DNA of 64,000 nt from Pochonia chlamydosporia 170 (GCF_001653235.2 NC_035790.1:8551223-8615222); one strand, 5' to 3'; positions 48,531-61,187 are shown, counted from the first letter of the stretch. A program made the numbers and translations. The notes: generated by a model from the letters alone, not told the origin.

Positions 48531-49484
48531 AATATTCTGGCCCTTTGCCCCTTTGCTTCTCTGACAGAGGTTTATTCTAGTATTCCTCCCATCTGGAATT
48601 ATCATCTGAACTTAAGTGAGCATCCCTTCTTCTGCTAGCTAAGTCCTAGCTCCTTTGATAATCCCCTTTTGCTAACACTAGACCTTAGCGCTTGGCTGTT
48701 CTTGCCGCGGTCACCGTTTTTATTTTCTAGCTTACTTTTAGTGCTTGCGGTTTTAAGCAGTTTAAGTACTTTAATCACGTACTTTTTCGCATTGTCCTCG
48801 TGCAGGAGCCTATATAAACCCCAAAGGTCTAGCTAATGCAGCAGATTATCCAGATTAACAGCAGGCGTTGCGGCCCTTAACTGTGGTGAAGTTGTCATAG
48901 ACATCGTAGATGGGATCGCGTGATCCAGCAGATCAACACGGATTCGGGCCGTCTCCTGAGCATTTCTCGGCAAAGAGGCTAGGTTCTTGCGTAGCCTTTG
49001 CTACAAAACCATTTCCCCGCGTGGAGGATGTGGTATCGACGTGTGTATTTTCACAGGATGAGAAACCTTGACTTCAGCTCTGAATCCGGTGTACATGTCT
49101 CTTAGTTGATGAAAAGTGCCTAAGATGCACTGACGGCTGTACGGCCTGGGAACCAGAGGTGATCTGCGTCTTCGCTGGTACCGCGTCTACCATTTCTTCG
49201 GAAGAGATTTTATGCTCGATCGGAACATCGATTATCACATAAATGAAGAGTATCCGTGTCGACGATGGATGCTACCGCACCTTAACAACTCTCTTACATC
49301 TTACGCAGACAACGCTTAGTATGCTCTATGTGGATCCATTAACCATTCATTTCACGTACTTGAACTGTCTATCATGAGAGTCTCATAAAGCTCGGCGACT
49401 CGTCGTTGCAGGAAACGATGTACCCGGTGTGTGTGCGAAAACAGCGCAATGCTGGCAAGACGGATACGCCCGACTTCCGTGGGA
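48531..49484. other. Normal-composition island between RIP-mutated blocks, possible gene relic
   Basis: About 950 bp of ordinary base composition lie between degraded blocks. On the minus strand two overlapping frames are open for 60-100 codons, one interrupted by TAG codons. No domain was recognised, and no continuous gene model could be built. A TATATAAA is at about 48,812. It may be a gene fragment or captured DNA that escaped strong RIP. Confidence 0.4.
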
Positions 49485-50866
49485 CCACGATGGGCTGCAA
49501 ACTTTATCAAGCGCTACAAAGAGCTTACTACGCGTTTTACGCGTAGATATGACTATTAGAGGGCTCTATACAAAGATCTAAAGATAATTAAGCTTTAGTT
49601 TAAGCTTATGCGTAACACAATTACAAAATATAGTATACTAGATAAGGATTTCTATAACTTTAATAAGACTAGCTTTATAATAGGCATAATCTTAACTGCT
49701 ATAGTTATTATAAGCTTAGATAGATATAGCAAGCTAACTTTAGCCTAGCTAGGTAATAGAGAATAGGTTTTAGTAATCCAGTCTATTAATTCTTGCAGCT
49801 AGGCTATCCTACTATTTATTATTATTATAGGGCAGTATTACCTTACAAACTAGTATAAAGATAGTATACTACCAAAGGATTAAGCTATCTCTATAATTCC
49901 TAATAGCTAGACTATAAATAAGAAGGCTATAGAATAGATTTAGCACTTTAAAGAGCATACTAAGCCGCAAACTTATAGTGCCTATTATCTTCTAATTATA
50001 GATAGGCATAAGAGTTACTATTTAATAGAATTTAAGCTATTCTATAAGGACTATAAGATTATTACGCTTTATATGCTAGCCTATTTATTAAATATTCTCT
50101 AGCTACTAGATATTAGCTATTTTAGGCTGCTAAAAAAGGCATTTAGCAAAGAAAGTTAAAGGATTAATAAGAGCGTAAATAATATACATTATAAAGGCTA
50201 ACTTTCTACCCGCATTTTACGCTGCATTTAAAGCTTTAATAACGGAAAAGAATATCTAGGGAGCTTTTAGAAGTGCTAGCCTTATCCTATTTAACCTAAA
50301 TAGTATCTTATCTTAACTAGATATAAGGCTATAAGCGCTATTACTAGTTAAGGCTACACCTAAGCTACTAAATTTATGGGTTCTAAAGACCCTAAATAAC
50401 CTAACTAAGGTAACTTTACAAACTAATTACATAAAAAGAAGAATAAGCTAATATTAGGAAAGCTTACTAATATTAATTTTAGATACTATAGATTAATTTG
50501 TAAAAGGCATATGCAGAATAATAGATAAGATAGCTCTCTTAAAGGCTAAGAACTAGCAACTTTAAGAGGTAAATACACTATTAAGCAAGCAGTATAGAGC
50601 TAAAAAGAAGCATCTATATAAAGGCAGTAGTATAACTATTACTAAGGGATAAGCTCTTTAGGACTAGAATAATATAGAAGAGCAGATAAAGCAAGAAGAT
50701 TACCAGATAAGAGGTTAGAAGCCTTAGAATAAGATAAAGGGATAGTAATATAGTGTATACAGCAAGACTAATTATAATGCGCAAACTTATTAGATTAATA
50801 TGGAAATATCTAATAAAGAGAATAGCAGTAAAGATTAATTAATTTCTTATATTATGGTTATTTTAG
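49485..50866 (+). mobile_element. pogo/Fot1-like transposase relic, truncated at both ends
   Basis: It aligns by eye with the reverse complement of the element at 59327-61187. In the best frame one can still follow Fot1/pogo DDE transposase landmarks (a DFYNF block, GNRE, VIQ, a later LLIID block) through many TAG/TAA stops. At the first catalytic block Asp, Glu and Gly codons have become Asn, Lys and Ser codons by G-to-A changes. No terminal inverted repeats remain. Confidence 0.8.
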
Positions 50867-51974
50867 GATGTTATTTTCACGAGGAGATGCGTAGTAGTGG
50901 CTACTTCACTATGTTGGCTACCCCACTATGCACCCACGTTAGTGCATAGTGATTAGTTAACGCCATTTAGGGAACTAACAGCTTAACCCTGTTACATAAC
51001 CCCAGGGTTATATAACCCTGCAACTGCAACCCTAACCTGGCCGGGAAAAGGGGAGGGCATTTGGGAAACCCCCAGCGTAAAGGCTTGCATAGTGCATAAG
51101 GAGTATATTTATAACTATATATAGAAGAGGGAAAATAAAGAGGGCCCTAACAGTAGCAGGGGAGGCTATAACATAAACTGCAGTTATGTCCCACGTAAAT
51201 ACTCCCACGTAAATACTCCTGCGGTTGCAGTTTCTCCTCCTTTTATAATAGTCGGGTGCGATCTGGAACGGTGGGTTGTGGCCAGGCGGGTAAGGGGTAT
51301 TATCACGAAAGTGCAGTTATGGACGACATAGACGTGGGTTATAATCCTTGATCTCTTCTATCTACTGAGGGTTATCTACAACTTCTTATAATAATCCGAA
51401 TAGCTTCCCCAGCTATCGTCCTCATATTTCAAGTGGCTGGCCAGCCATCAGGTGGTTGGGCTAGCTCTATTCAAGACTTTGCACCTACAGACGCTATTGA
51501 ATCCTATTTATCGTGACAGTAACACTTTGCCACCTACCAAGCTGAACGTCGAGGTTCAGCTCATAGCCACACGTGATTGGTGGCTGGAGCGAATCAGAAA
51601 ACGGAATCACCGACTGCCTTACTTCACCTCTGAAAACTCAACTTTGTAGCATAATTTGAAGTAAAGATAATATTACTGTACGATAGCAGACATAATAGTA
51701 AGATAACACAGCACAGTAGGCAGATCGGCTTTGCAGCTGCTCGAATGCTTAATCCTGGCGTTGTTTGTATGGCCAGAACAGCCATGATATACATTACTGA
51801 AGCGAAGAAAACATTAATTACTTCAGCGACGTGCGGAAGCTCCAGCGTCAGCCTTGCATGAATACGATATATACGGAGTCGCCGCTCCACAACGGAATTA
51901 GTTAAACAAGCATGTTTGGCGCCTTCTGACAGTTGTGGTCGCCTCTCTCCTTGGAAACCAAAGACGGGGGCATC
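50867..51974. other. Intergenic region upstream of the ankyrin gene, with several small palindromes and repeats
   Basis: An inverted repeat with 10-bp arms (CACTATGCAC) lies at 50924-50951, a 16-bp palindrome AGGGTTATATAACCCT at 51004-51019, four TAACCC-like motifs at about 50,984-51,055, and a 14-bp tandem CCCACGTAAATACT at 51190-51217. From about 51.25 kb composition is normal and should hold the promoter. No gene was recognised. Confidence 0.5.
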
Positions 51975-54440
51975 ATGTCATTGAACGATTTGCCAATCGA
52001 GTTGACGCTCTTAGTAGCATCACATCTCTCCAAAGCTGGCGACATCAGCAGATTCTCCAGGGTTTGCCGCCGCTTCCACACACAATTAACGCCTCGCCTC
52101 TACCGCGACGGCGGAGACTCCACATGCCTCTACTGGGCGGCAAGGAGCAACATTCCAGGGACTCTCGAACGAGCGGCTCAAGCGGGCACTGACATTAAAG
52201 ATTTCGGATCCGTGCTTCTTCGCATCGCCATAGATTATGGCAGTGAACTCGTTTTTCAACGTCTTATAGATGATTACCAAGCTGATCCTAAGACTTGCGA
52301 CTTTTACGATGGACGCACACCACTCACAGCCGCGGTCAGAGGACAACAAGTATGGGCCGTCAAGAAGATACTCGAAAGTGGTGCTGATCCATCCGGCCAA
52401 GCTGGCAACATCTATGCGCACGGCACTCCTTTGCACCTTGCTGCCAAGAATGGCCACATGGAGATTTCTAGGCTTCTAGTTGATGCTGGTGCTGACTTAA
52501 GCATAGAAGATGGACGTCGGAGGACGCCATTATACATTGCACTTACCGAAGGGCACGTTAAAATGGCGTCCTTGTTTCTGGATCATGGTGCCGACCCGGC
52601 AACGCTAGACAGCGCTGGCCGCACTGCTTTAGAAACGGCCCTGTGGGCTGGCTGCCGTGTCGACATGATTAAGATGCTTCTTCAGAGAGGATTACTCGAT
52701 ATCTTGAAGACGGCTCGCAGGGCAGCCGTGATGGATCGGGTGTTCAGAGATGGAAAGCCGGAACTCACAGAGCTCTTTCTGGAAAAAGCGGCCGACGCGA
52801 AATGCAACGTAGGTCATGAATTTTCTCTTATTGCGGCCGCCAGGAATGGCCGTACAGAAATCGTCAAGCTCCTGCTACTGCGCGGTGTTGCCGTTGATGC
52901 CAGGGCGAATACGGAACGGACCGCTCTGGATTATGCGTTAACAACTTTCCATTTTGACACTGCCAAGCTACTCATCGAAGAAGGAGCAGAGCTGTGCTGC
53001 ATGGGCAAGCTCAGCCAAGGGCCTTTGCGGAATTCGATTGTCAAGGATCACGTGGAACTAGTTCGAATGCTCTTAGCTAGAGGAGCAGACATGCATACTC
53101 CTAACGAGCAGGGCCAGACGCCGCTGGCGGATGCTGTGCTTTGCAGAAGCATCAAAGTCACCAGGCTTTTGCTCGAGCACGGCGCAAATATCAACGATAT
53201 AAGCGCCGGCCAGCCATTACTAAGTACTGCGGCAATGGGAGAAGATTTCGCAACTGTAAGTCTTTTGCTGGATTTTGGGGCCGATCCGTCCGATTTCGAT
53301 GAGGATTTGTGCACACCTCTACATATCGCGGTAGAAAAGGAAAACTTTGACATCGCCAAGCTTCTTCTCGATCACGGCGCTAACCCTTCCGCCGTCGACC
53401 ACAACGGAGTCACGCCACTATTTGGAGCGGCACAAGATGGGTCCTTTGATATCGTTAAGGATCTTCTGGAACGAGGAGCAGACGCTTGCGTCGTCTGTGC
53501 AAATGGATGGACGCCGATATTGAAAGCCGCATCCCGTGGGCATTTAGACGTTGTGAATCATCTAGTCCAGAACGGCGCCGATTTAGAAAAAGCAAATAAC
53601 TACGGCTACACGCCGCTATTAGCAGCTTCTGAATATGGTCATATCGAGGTATTGGAGAAACTACTTGAAAAGGGTGCCGACATCAAGGTTTGCAACGCAG
53701 CTGGTCTAAGCCCAATAGCAATAGCAAGCAAAAATGGGTACAGTCAAATCGTGGAGAGGTTGCTTGCCGTTAAGGGAGTAGATGCTATTCAACTGGATTT
53801 AGATGGGCGGTCTGCTTTTCACCACGCGGTTATGCGAGGGCATGAGTCGGTAGTTAAACTGCTTCTTGACGCGGGCGCTATCTCATTCACCAAAGATCGG
53901 TGGGAAGCTACGCCGCTTATCTTGGCTGCGAGGAATGGCCATGCAGCTTTTTTAAAGCTTCTACTCGACATGAAGGGTGCTAATATTCACGAGACGGATG
54001 TGTTTGGCCTGTCGGCGTTGCAATGGGCAGCTCGCTGCGTTGAACCAGCAGCTATGGAAGTTCTCTTGGCTTACTCGCGGGCAAGCGGAGTTGGTGTGAC
54101 AGTGGAAGATGTTTGTGAAGGTGAAAAGGTAAAGTTTAGGCCATTGACGTGCTTTTGCGATGCCTGTGGGCGTTGCACAACGTTTGGGCAGGAAACTCCC
54201 GCACAAGTGTGTAGAGACTGCGCCATGGGAGACGAATTAGTCTTTTTGATATGTTCATTCTGTGTGGAACGGGGGGCTCAGTGTCGTTCTCTGGATCATT
54301 CTTGGACACCATATACTTGTTCTGGACACGAGGAGCTGAGTGACGATGACTTGAGCGAGTGGGGACAGGACGACTATGAGAGTGAGGTCGAGAGTGATGA
54401 CGAGAGTGCAGGTGAAGAGAACGAAGATGAAGTTTCATAA
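51975..54440 (+). CDS. F-box / ankyrin-repeat protein with Cys-rich C-terminus
   Basis: Single exon, 821 aa, starting at the ATG at 51975 (MSLNDLPIELTLLVASHL), which opens an F-box of about 45 residues ending near RRFHTQLTPRLY. About seventeen ankyrin repeats follow (residues about 95-685), many with the canonical TPL-x-x-A, G-x-x-x-x-V-x-x-LL and GA-x pattern. A Cys/His-rich block comes next (CFCDACGRC, CRDC, CSFC, then a late Cys/His pair), resembling a zinc-binding module seen after ankyrin repeats in fungal proteins. An acidic tail of about 40 residues ends the protein. F-box proteins link substrates to SCF ubiquitin ligases, the ankyrin array presumably binding the target; no target can be named. 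The gene is intact and of normal composition although RIP-mutated blocks lie on both sides. Confidence 0.9.
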   Translation: MSLNDLPIELTLLVASHLSKAGDISRFSRVCRRFHTQLTPRLYRDGGDSTCLYWAARSNIPGTLERAAQAGTDIKDFGSVLLRIAIDYGSELVFQRLIDDYQADPKTCDFYDGRTPLTAAVRGQQVWAVKKILESGADPSGQAGNIYAHGTPLHLAAKNGHMEISRLLVDAGADLSIEDGRRRTPLYIALTEGHVKMASLFLDHGADPATLDSAGRTALETALWAGCRVDMIKMLLQRGLLDILKTARRAAVMDRVFRDGKPELTELFLEKAADAKCNVGHEFSLIAAARNGRTEIVKLLLLRGVAVDARANTERTALDYALTTFHFDTAKLLIEEGAELCCMGKLSQGPLRNSIVKDHVELVRMLLARGADMHTPNEQGQTPLADAVLCRSIKVTRLLLEHGANINDISAGQPLLSTAAMGEDFATVSLLLDFGADPSDFDEDLCTPLHIAVEKENFDIAKLLLDHGANPSAVDHNGVTPLFGAAQDGSFDIVKDLLERGADACVVCANGWTPILKAASRGHLDVVNHLVQNGADLEKANNYGYTPLLAASEYGHIEVLEKLLEKGADIKVCNAAGLSPIAIASKNGYSQIVERLLAVKGVDAIQLDLDGRSAFHHAVMRGHESVVKLLLDAGAISFTKDRWEATPLILAARNGHAAFLKLLLDMKGANIHETDVFGLSALQWAARCVEPAAMEVLLAYSRASGVGVTVEDVCEGEKVKFRPLTCFCDACGRCTTFGQETPAQVCRDCAMGDELVFLICSFCVERGAQCRSLDHSWTPYTCSGHEELSDDDLSEWGQDDYESEVESDDESAGEENEDEVS

Positions 54441-55284
54441 TGCGCATGTTCAAACAGATTTCGACTCGACAAGCCTCATAAATTACCTGGGCTGTTGGCT
54501 TGTTCGTCTGCGAACAATCCTTTCACTGCTTGGATTTGGCATTTGTGTCGCCCGATGTCGCCTCCAATGGCGATCACCATCACGTCAGGTCAGTTAAATT
54601 GTGGTAGTACACTGGGTAATAAATTTTGACTTGGGTAACAAAGTCCTCAGATTCCGCTGTCATGGTATTTTGCTCGCGAGCATAGCTTAACACACAAAAC
54701 TTAGCTCTATATGACGTTGGTGAAGGATGGCCGCGCATCAAGGCCACTACCAGACGCATTTTTGACATGAATTACTATGAAAGCCTGATGGTAAGTTGTA
54801 AAATAGTAGGCCAAGTTCTGCTTTATAAGCGCACAAGCACGAAGCCCAGCAATCATTGTGTTTCCTGGATTATGTTTCGGTCTAAGATGCACTCTGACGA
54901 GGGGTGGAGCGTCCCTCTCCCTTGAATGCAATCCGGTAGTCCCACCAGTAGACAAAGTGGCCAGGTCTGGTGCATGCACGCTTAATCCTACCTGCGATTA
55001 TATATCTTTGGGTAGGCATCCATTCCCGGTCTGCTTCGAGCTGGCCAGGTGATAATAACTATTGCTTCAAACGGCAGCGGGGCTTGGAGGTCCCATCGTT
55101 GCGTACTCTCCGGTGTAGCACGTAGCTAGGCGCTGGCGCGTCGCGTCACGAAGTCTTCAGCTCTTACCTCGAACGCGGAACCATAACTGTTATGCTCTGT
55201 GAAGCGTAAGCACTACCATAGTATTCCTGGCCATCAAAAGCGGGAAATTGTCGGATAATTTTTTTGTCCCCTTTAGTAAATAAC
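54441..55284. other. 3' flank of the ankyrin gene
   Basis: Normal composition; no gene recognised. Composition drops sharply at about 55,260. Confidence 0.5.
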
Positions 55285-55334
55285 GTGTAATAAGTGTAAT
55301 AAGTATAATAAGCATAATAAGCGTAATAAGCGCA
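55285..55334. repeat. Microsatellite of about 10-bp GTAATAAGYG-type units
   Basis: Five to six imperfect units differing mainly by C/T and G/A changes, at the boundary where RIP-mutated DNA begins. Confidence 0.8.
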
Positions 55335-58300
55335 ATATATGCGTGTGCTATATAATTTTATAAAACTAGATTATTATGCAATAAAGTAATATAATTAGCT
55401 AGTATAGCTAGGGTTAAGATAAACCTAAGTAAACCTAAGCAAACTAGAGCGCTCTGCTAACGCTATAATATAATAAATAAATGCCTATAGTAAGAACTTA
55501 ATAAAAAGAAAAAAGAGAAAGATAAAGTAGTGCTAATATACTATATATGCCTTAAAAAGTAAAATAGAATAATTTCTCCCCCTTCTAACTAGGTTAAGTA
55601 GATATATATATAACTATAATAATTTCTATTACTTATCCTAGAGTGTAACGGTCTAAGCAAGTATATTAACAACCAGCTAGGTGACTAAAAACAAGTATCT
55701 AAAGCTAAAGAAGAAAAAGAAAAGGGAACAAGAAAAGAAGAGCTCTAGGAGCTCTTAAGCTTCTAAGCTTGCTGCTGCTAATCTCGCTTGTTATTAGGGG
55801 CTACTAGCTGCTGTGGCAGCATAGAAGGCGAGAGTGCAAGCCAAGCTACTATTAGGCTTAGCCTGTTACATAGAGAAAGCCTATAGGTATAAGGCTAATA
55901 TAACTATAAAAGAAGGTCTATAGAGCGCTATAGCTTTATAACCCTAAAGAAAGGCAATAAAGCGCAATATAAAAGCATAAAAATAACTACTAATCTAAAA
56001 AATATAAAGATTAAAGAGCTTATCTAGGTATAAAAGAAGTATAATATATAGATATATTTAGGATACTATACTGCTATCCTACTAGCAGATAGTAGTATTA
56101 AGTAATACTATAGAAGAAAGTATAAGTTAAAGGGGCAAGCTATAAAGTATATACTTATATATAAGAAAAAGCTATCTCTAATACTCTATAACCTATATAA
56201 AGTAAAGCTACTAGTAAATAGTAGTATTACTATTAATTAGCTACTAATACTAAGAGGGTTTTAATGCCTATATTAACTATATAACTTTCTAACTATACAC
56301 CTAAATAGTCTAACTATATATTATACCTGCCTATTAAAGAGTTACTAAGAGGCTATAAATATAAGTAGTACTATATAAGTATATTCTAGAGAGAAGGTCT
56401 TACTATAGTTATTTTTAAAGGGAGAATAGGCTTATTATTAGATTATATTAGATATTACTATAGATAATAATAGCTTTAGAAAGGATTCTAGCTATAGTTC
56501 TAAGTTTAATAATATGCTTTTAAGCTATAGCTAAAAACTAGCTAGTAATAAGAATAAGCATTAGAGAACTAGAGAGACTCTAAGCAGTACTAATATAGAT
56601 AACCTATAGGTATTATAGATAGAATAGGTAGAGCACTTCTAGGAAAAAGATCTTATATAGATATACTATATAAGTAAAGGCTTAATATTAGATATAAAAC
56701 TAAAGTAAGTATAAGTAATAATAGAGAAATAGCAGTAATAATAGCTTAGAATTATTACTAATAGCTTTAAGCAAGTAATAGTATAATATACTAGCTATTT
56801 AAAGCTTATACCTTAAGAGATACTATAATAGCTAAATAGTATTAAGCTAATAATACTATATAGAAAGCTAGTCTAGCTTAAGAATTATAAGAGCTTAATA
56901 GATAACTATAAGAGGTATATAGTATATTACTTATACTACTACTTTAGAGTATAATAGATAGGCTAGAAAGCAGTAAATATAGAGCTTAGAGTATAGTTTA
57001 TAAATCTATAGTAGAATTAGCTCTATGCTATAGTAGAAAGGGTCTTAGCAATTAATCTAAGATATAGTAGCGCTATAGTCTAGGGGGGTCTAGTATTATT
57101 AATATAGCAAGGTAGGCCTAGCAGTAGCAGTAGTAGTAGCATTATAGCAGCTAGTTAGTTACGCAGAAAGAAGAAGTAGAAGTAGTAGTACTAGGCAGTA
57201 GAAGAGAATGCTAGAAATAGGTAGGATAAGGTAGAACTAGAGAATATACTAGACTATAGCATAATAGAGTTCTAGATTATATCTATTAAGTAGAAAATAG
57301 TATTTAATATTTTCTAAAACCTACTAGTTTACTTTACTGCTATTCTTAGTATTAACCTAGAGAAGCTATCTTATAAGTATATAGTAGATTATACTAGTTA
57401 GCTAGTAGGTCTAGTATAATATATATAGCTACTTATACTAGAGTATATCTTTAAGAATTAGTCTAATAATCTAGAAGAGCTAGACTTTACTATACTAGAG
57501 AGGTTCTAAGAGAAGTATTATAAGTAGCTTATAAATAGTATATATATGCTATTTAGTAATATAATTATATATATAGTATATAGTAAGAGCTATTAGGAAA
57601 AGAAAGAGAGCCTACTAAAAGTTATATAGAAGAATAATAAAGGCATGCTTTACTTTAAGAGTAATTAGATTTTAGTGCTAGAGTTTAAATAGGCAGTATA
57701 TAGAGCAGTTAATAATACTAAGTAGCTACTAGATAAGCTTATATTTAGATACTAAGCTAAGATAAAGGTAATACTTAATATAAGGCAGATTATAGATAGC
57801 TTAATATTTAAAGGTTTAGATTAATTATTTATAACTAATTATAAAAATAAATAGCTATAATTAGGTTATAAGTAAGTAGCTAAGCTAGGAAAAGAAAGGC
57901 TCTAGCATAAAGGCAAGAGTAAGAGTAAAAGCTAGAGGCAAGCTAAAGTAGTAGAGTATCTTATACTACTATAATAATTTAAGCTAGTAATAATAGTCTA
58001 TTACTATATCTAGCTAGAGTAACTAGATTATAAGCCTAAATTCTTAATAATAAGATATTATAATTCCTAGTAGCTTATATAGAATAGCTTTATATTTAAT
58101 AGGTAGTTTATAAGCATTATAGACTATAATAAGAACTAGGCTATATATAGTATTAGGTATAAGGTAGCTTAATTTCTACTAGAGTAAGCTAGGAAAATAA
58201 TAGTTATATATATATCTTAGCTTATTCTATTTAAGTAGATACTATATAATAAGGTAGGTATATAAGAGCTATTAAAGTTACTTAATAGATTTCTTTAGAA

Positions 58301-59326
58301 AGATATAGAAAAGAGTTAGTAGGATATAGAGCTACTAATAGACTATATATAACTTCTTATAAGTATAAAGATTAGTATTATACTTAGTATAGCAGACTAT
58401 TAATATATAGTAATTAAGATAGGCTAGTAGATATAGAGCATTATAATTTAGGCGCTAGAGATTAAAGCAAATAGTAATAAGGCACTAGATATAAATTCTT
58501 TATCTAGCAAGATATAATAGGAATAAAAGATAGAAAATATATAGGATTTATAGTTAATATATAGTAGTATTATTATAGGATAGCACTATACTCTTAATAT
58601 CTAGTTTCTATACTAGCTATAGCTAAAGATAGTAGTAAACTTCTAAGAGATTAGTTAGCTCTAGTATATTTTTCTTAAAGAAGGTAATCTAAGAGTAGGT
58701 AGTTTACTTAGGCTATAGAATAGCAGCATAAAGAGTAGAGTAAAGTAAATAGCTATAGAGATAGTAGTTTCTAATAATAGCTACTAGCTAGTAAAGATAA
58801 AGGTAGTAGTAAGAGAGCTAATAGGCTACTATACTTATAAGTATAAGTATAAAAGTAGTAGTAGTAATAATAGTATAAGTAGTAATATAGTATATAGCAG
58901 TAAGAATTAAGATATTAGTAAAGTTAATATTAATATTAATGCTAATAATAGTATAGTAGTAACTAGAGGTTTTAATATAACTCTAAATAGATATACAAGC
59001 AAGCTAAAAAGGCTAGAAAAAGAAGAGTAAAGAGAAAAGAAAGAAGTATTAAATAGTAATAAGATAAAGTATAAGTTATAAATGCTTTTTAGTAGATAGA
59101 TAGTAGATTAGAAGTTAGATAAGTAATATAAAGGGATAAGAAAGGTTATAAGTCTCTAAGGTAAATAGTTACTAATTATTATGCTGCTAACTAGTAGTAG
59201 TAAGAGTATCTTCTTTATACTGCTATTTATAGTAGAGAAATTTAGGATAATAATTATTATAATACTATTTATTACTCTTATAGATAATCTTATAAATTAA
59301 GCTTATTATAATTTTAGCTTAGACTA
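55335..59326. mobile_element. Large RIP-degraded repeat block, internal family unknown
   Basis: About 4 kb with extreme TpA bias and no open frames, interrupted by a solo LTR (55644-55870). GAAGAAGTAGAAGTAGTAGT-type simple repeats lie near 57,170. I could not assign an element family to the rest. Confidence 0.65.
55644..55870 (+). repeat. Solo LTR with 5-bp target-site duplication
   Basis: It is 227 bp, starting TGTAACGG and ending CTGTTACA, i.e. TG...CA with imperfect terminal inverted TGTAAC/GTTACA. It is flanked on both sides by TAGAG (55639-55643 and 55871-55875), the 5-bp duplication typical of LTR-retrotransposon integration. No internal gag-pol follows, so two LTRs have probably recombined to one. 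The copy at 46017-46245 is more strongly mutated. Confidence 0.85.
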
Positions 59327-61187
59327 ACGTAATCCACAAGCAAGTAGAACACACAAGCAAGCAGAACACCCTAACCTACCTTATTATAAAGATTCTACAA
59401 AAAAACAACTAGAATAAAAGAAATTAATTAATCTTTACTGCTATCCTCTTTATTAGATATCTCTAAATTAATCTAATAAGTTTGCGTATTATAACTAGTA
59501 TTACCGCATATACTATATTGCTATCCCTTTGTCTTATCCTAAGGCTTTTAACCTCTTATCTTGCAATCTTCTTGCTAAATCTACTCTTCTATATTATTCT
59601 AGTCCTAAAGAGCTTATCCCTTAGAAATAGTTATACTGCTACCTTAATATAAGCGTATTTTTTTAGCTTTATGCTACTTACTTAATAGTATATTTGCCTC
59701 TTAAAGTTGCTAGTTCTTAGCCTTTAGGAGAGCTATCTTATATATTATTCCATATATACTCTTTATAAATTAATCTATAGCATCTAAAATTAATATTAGT
59801 AAGCTTTCCTAATATTAGCTTATTCTTCTTTTAATATAATTAGTTTGTAAAGTTGCCTTAGTTAGGTTATTTAGGGTCTTTAGAACCTATATATTTAGTA
59901 GCTCTAGTGCCTCTTTAACTAGCATTAGAGTCTATAGCCTTACATCTAGGCATAATAAGACGCTTTTTAGATTAAATAGAATAAGTTCTACGCCTTAAAA
60001 AGCTTCCTAAATATTTTCTCTTATTATTATAGCTTTAAATACAGTAAAAAACGCAGGGAAGAAGTTAGCCTTTATAATATAGGTTATATGCGCCCTTATA
60101 AGTCCTTTAATTTCTTTGCTATATGCCTTCTTAAGCAGCCTAAAATAGCTAATATCTAGTAGCTAAAGAATATAAGATAAATAAGATAGCATATAGAGCA
60201 TAATAATCTTATAGTCTTTATAGAATAACTTAAATTTAGTTAAGTAGTAACTTTTATGCCTATCTAGGATAAGAAGATAATATACGCTATAAGTTTAAGG
60301 CTAAGTATGCTTTTTAAAGTGCTAGATCTAATCTATAGCTTTCTTATTTATAGTCTAGCTATTATAAGTTATTAAGATAACCTAATTCTTTAGTAATATG
60401 CTATCTTTATACTAGTTAGTAAGGTAATATTACCCTATAATAATAATAAATAGCAGGATAGCCTCTCCTTAAGAATTAATAGATTAAAGTACTAAAACCT
60501 ATTCTCTATTACCTAGCTAAGCTAGATTTGCCTTACTATATCTTTTAGAGCTTATAATAATTATTATAGTTAAGATTATGCCTATTATAAAGCTAGCCTT
60601 ATTAAAGTTATAGAAATCCTTATCTAGAATGCTATATTTTGTAATAGTATTACGTATAAGCTTAAACTAAGGCTTAATTATCTTTAGATCTTTATATAAG
60701 GCTCTCTAATAGTTATATTAACGCGTAAAACGCGTGGTAAGCTCTTTATAGCGCTTAATAAAGTTTAAAGCTTAGTTAATTCTAATAGGAGGCACATTGC
60801 GATCTATAAGCAAGCAATTTACTATATCTTTCATACTACTAAGCTAGGAAGGAAATAACTGCAAATCTAGGTTAAGAATATATTAGAGGATTATAGATTC
60901 CTCTAAATCTATAAGTTTCTATAAATTAGGCATAGTATTGCGCTGTGATATAATTCCCTTAGACTAGCGCGTTAATATTGTGAGGCTAATATTATACGTC
61001 TGTATAGCAGCTTATACACTAAGATTGTAGTCTTATTGCCTAGCCTAAATTGCTAGCATTAGATTTCTCTTATTTTGTACAGCTTGTATATTTGTAGGCA
61101 GAAGAAATTAACATTAAAGAACGGCTTTATTAAGTCTAAGTGGAGTGTTCCGCTTGCTTGTGTGTTCCACTCGCTTGTGGATTACGT
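59327..61187 (-). mobile_element. Full-length pogo/Fot1-like DNA transposon, inactivated by RIP
   Basis: Length 1861 bp. Terminal inverted repeats of 43 bp (59327-59369 and 61145-61187) start ACGTAATCCACAAGC and differ at only three places, all A versus G. Both outer ends abut TA, the duplication expected for Tc1-mariner/pogo elements. The interior, read on the minus strand, is collinear with the transposase relic at 49485-50866 and carries many TAG/TAA stops and G-to-A changes in catalytic blocks, so it cannot encode a working transposase. Confidence 0.85.

Noticed and set aside
50984..51055. Interstitial telomere array
   Set aside because: Only four scattered TAACCC words, partly within a palindrome, not a tandem array.
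61145..61187. CRISPR-like repeat made of CGCTTGCTTGTGTGTTCCACT words
   Set aside because: Only two inverted copies 1.8 kb apart; they are the terminal inverted repeats of a transposon.
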